Below, piece by piece: positions 63,250 through 64,000 of a stretch of 64,000 nucleotides of DNA. The translations under genes and the position numbers were made by a program. The DNA comes from Schwartzia succinivorans DSM 10502 (lineage in GTDB: Bacteria > Bacillota > Negativicutes > Selenomonadales > Selenomonadaceae). The DNA is taken from the NCBI RefSeq assembly GCF_900129225.1, contig NZ_FQUG01000005.1:124001-188000 (forward strand), in the 5' to 3' direction. The notes below the pieces were generated by a model that made no database searches, was not told the DNA's origin, and saw nothing but the letters and a program-made list of their open reading frames with translations. Each line of letters starts with the position of its first letter. The first letter of the stretch is position 1.

Positions 63250-64000
63250 TTACTCACTAACCTTCTTCAGTCCTTTCTTCAAACGCTCAATAGCTTCTTC
63301 CTGTCCCAAAAGATACAGAAGCTCCGTTACTCCGCCCGGAGTAACCTTCTGACCGGAGAGAGCTATGCGCATGGGCCACATGACAGCGCCCATCTTGAGC
63401 TGAGTGCCTGCGACTACACCCTGCATAATTGCATCAAGGGAGTATGGTGTCCAGCCGGGGGCTGCTTCGAGATCACGGATGGCCATCTCAAGAACCTGAG
63501 CCGCAATTTCCTTCGTTACCTTGTTGCGCTTGTTAAGGAAAAGCTCCGCGTCGTATTCAGGAAGCTCGCGGAAGAAATGAATCATATCAGGGATTTCACT
63601 GAAGCGGCTGACACGTGTGCGGAGAAGTCCGCAGGCGTAGAGCCACTTTTTGTCCAGCTCCTCGGTCAGTTCACCTGCAAAGGGGCGTGCAGCCTTAGAG
63701 AAATCGAAATCGCTCATTTTCTTGAAGTATTCACCGTTTACCCAGTCGAGCTTCGCGTAATCGAACACTGCCTGAGATTTGCTGAGACCTTCAAGAGAGA
63801 AAACCTCCGCCATTTCATCCATGGTGAAAAGCTCCTGATTGGACTTCGGGCTCCATCCGAGAAGAGCAACGTAGTTGGTGATTGCCTCCGGAAGATATCC
63901 CATGTCTACCAGCTCGGAGAAGCTCGTCGCGCCGTGACGCTTTGAAAGCTTCGATACAGAGCCGTCCTCGTTCTTGCCCATTACAGGAGCGAGATGAACA
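63250..64000 (-). CDS. gltX: Glutamyl-tRNA synthetase, C-terminal part (5' partial)
   Basis: The frame is open to the end of the window, so about 250 C-terminal residues of a roughly 485-residue enzyme are present. The KMSKS-type motif appears as KLSKRHGATS just inside the edge, preceded by HLAPVMGKNEDGSVS. The rest is the helical anticodon-binding domain (LDKKWLYACGLL, MWPMRIALSGQKVTPG). It charges tRNA-Glu, whose gene follows. Confidence 0.95.
   Translation of the reverse strand, partial: VHLAPVMGKNEDGSVSKLSKRHGATSFSELVDMGYLPEAITNYVALLGWSPKSNQELFTMDEMAEVFSLEGLSKSQAVFDYAKLDWVNGEYFKKMSDFDFSKAARPFAGELTEELDKKWLYACGLLRTRVSRFSEIPDMIHFFRELPEYDAELFLNKRNKVTKEIAAQVLEMAIRDLEAAPGWTPYSLDAIMQGVVAGTQLKMGAVMWPMRIALSGQKVTPGGVTELLYLLGQEEAIERLKKGLKKVSE

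Overview
The window looks like chromosome of a diderm Firmicute (Negativicutes, Selenomonas/Veillonella-type). It mixes Gram-positive-style genes (csaB, tagO-like transferase, ftsEX with an M23 hydrolase, a Firmicutes-like ATP synthase operon with TTG starts) with outer-membrane genes: two-partner secretion, an LptD-like barrel, heptose kinase/adenylyltransferase, a heptosyltransferase and a phosphoethanolamine transferase. Assignment to this group is inference from gene content; no rRNA lies in the window.

Layout. 1-7.7 kb: a two-partner secretion pair, the end of a TpsB transporter and a 2140-residue TpsA exoprotein with GLUG-like and MBG-like repeats. 7.8-15.5 kb: secA, prfB (with programmed frameshift), an LmeA-like protein, a DUF5693 membrane protein and csaB. 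15.5-16.9 kb: an AT-rich islet with one secreted protein of unknown function, bracketed by near-identical 40-bp direct repeats. 16.9-20.8 kb: ftsE, ftsX, an EnvC-like M23 protein and an S41 protease (division and wall cleavage). 20.9-24.5 kb: a TetR regulator, two radical SAM proteins of the NirJ1/NirJ2 (AhbC/AhbD-like) type for siroheme-derived heme, and a Cof phosphatase. 24.7-27.9 kb: a PHP phosphatase, a WecA/TagO transferase and UDP-GlcNAc 2-epimerase. 27.9-35.2 kb: the complete F-type ATP synthase operon. 35.4-42.3 kb: an unknown protein, a secreted protein, a tandem CobT-CobT fusion, a GGDEF/EAL protein and a POTRA-less TpsB-like barrel. 42.5-49 kb: an AmrS-like radical SAM enzyme, an ion transporter, a repeat-rich non-coding stretch with an hsdS remnant, ilvBN and an EamA transporter. 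49-57.4 kb: hydF, a phosphoethanolamine transferase, secreted proteins, metA, a GT17-type glycosyltransferase and an AGCS symporter. 57.7-64 kb: a secreted protein, an LptD-like protein, hldE split in two genes, a heptosyltransferase, tRNA-Glu and the end of gltX.

The most unusual signals are: (1) a 635-residue CobT-CobT fusion whose second half has lost the catalytic glutamate, resembling a single-chain version of the ArsAB heterodimer that activates phenolic cobamide lower ligands; (2) an ATP synthase c subunit with Asp26 at the position of the Na+-ligand Gln of Ilyobacter, giving a two-carboxylate motif (Asp26/Glu59/Ser60) and no glycine-rich first helix; (3) a TpsB-type barrel with no recognisable POTRA domains; (4) a prfB frameshift site with unusual spacing and stop context; and (5) two families of structured palindromic repeats, one of them abutting an hsdS relic.
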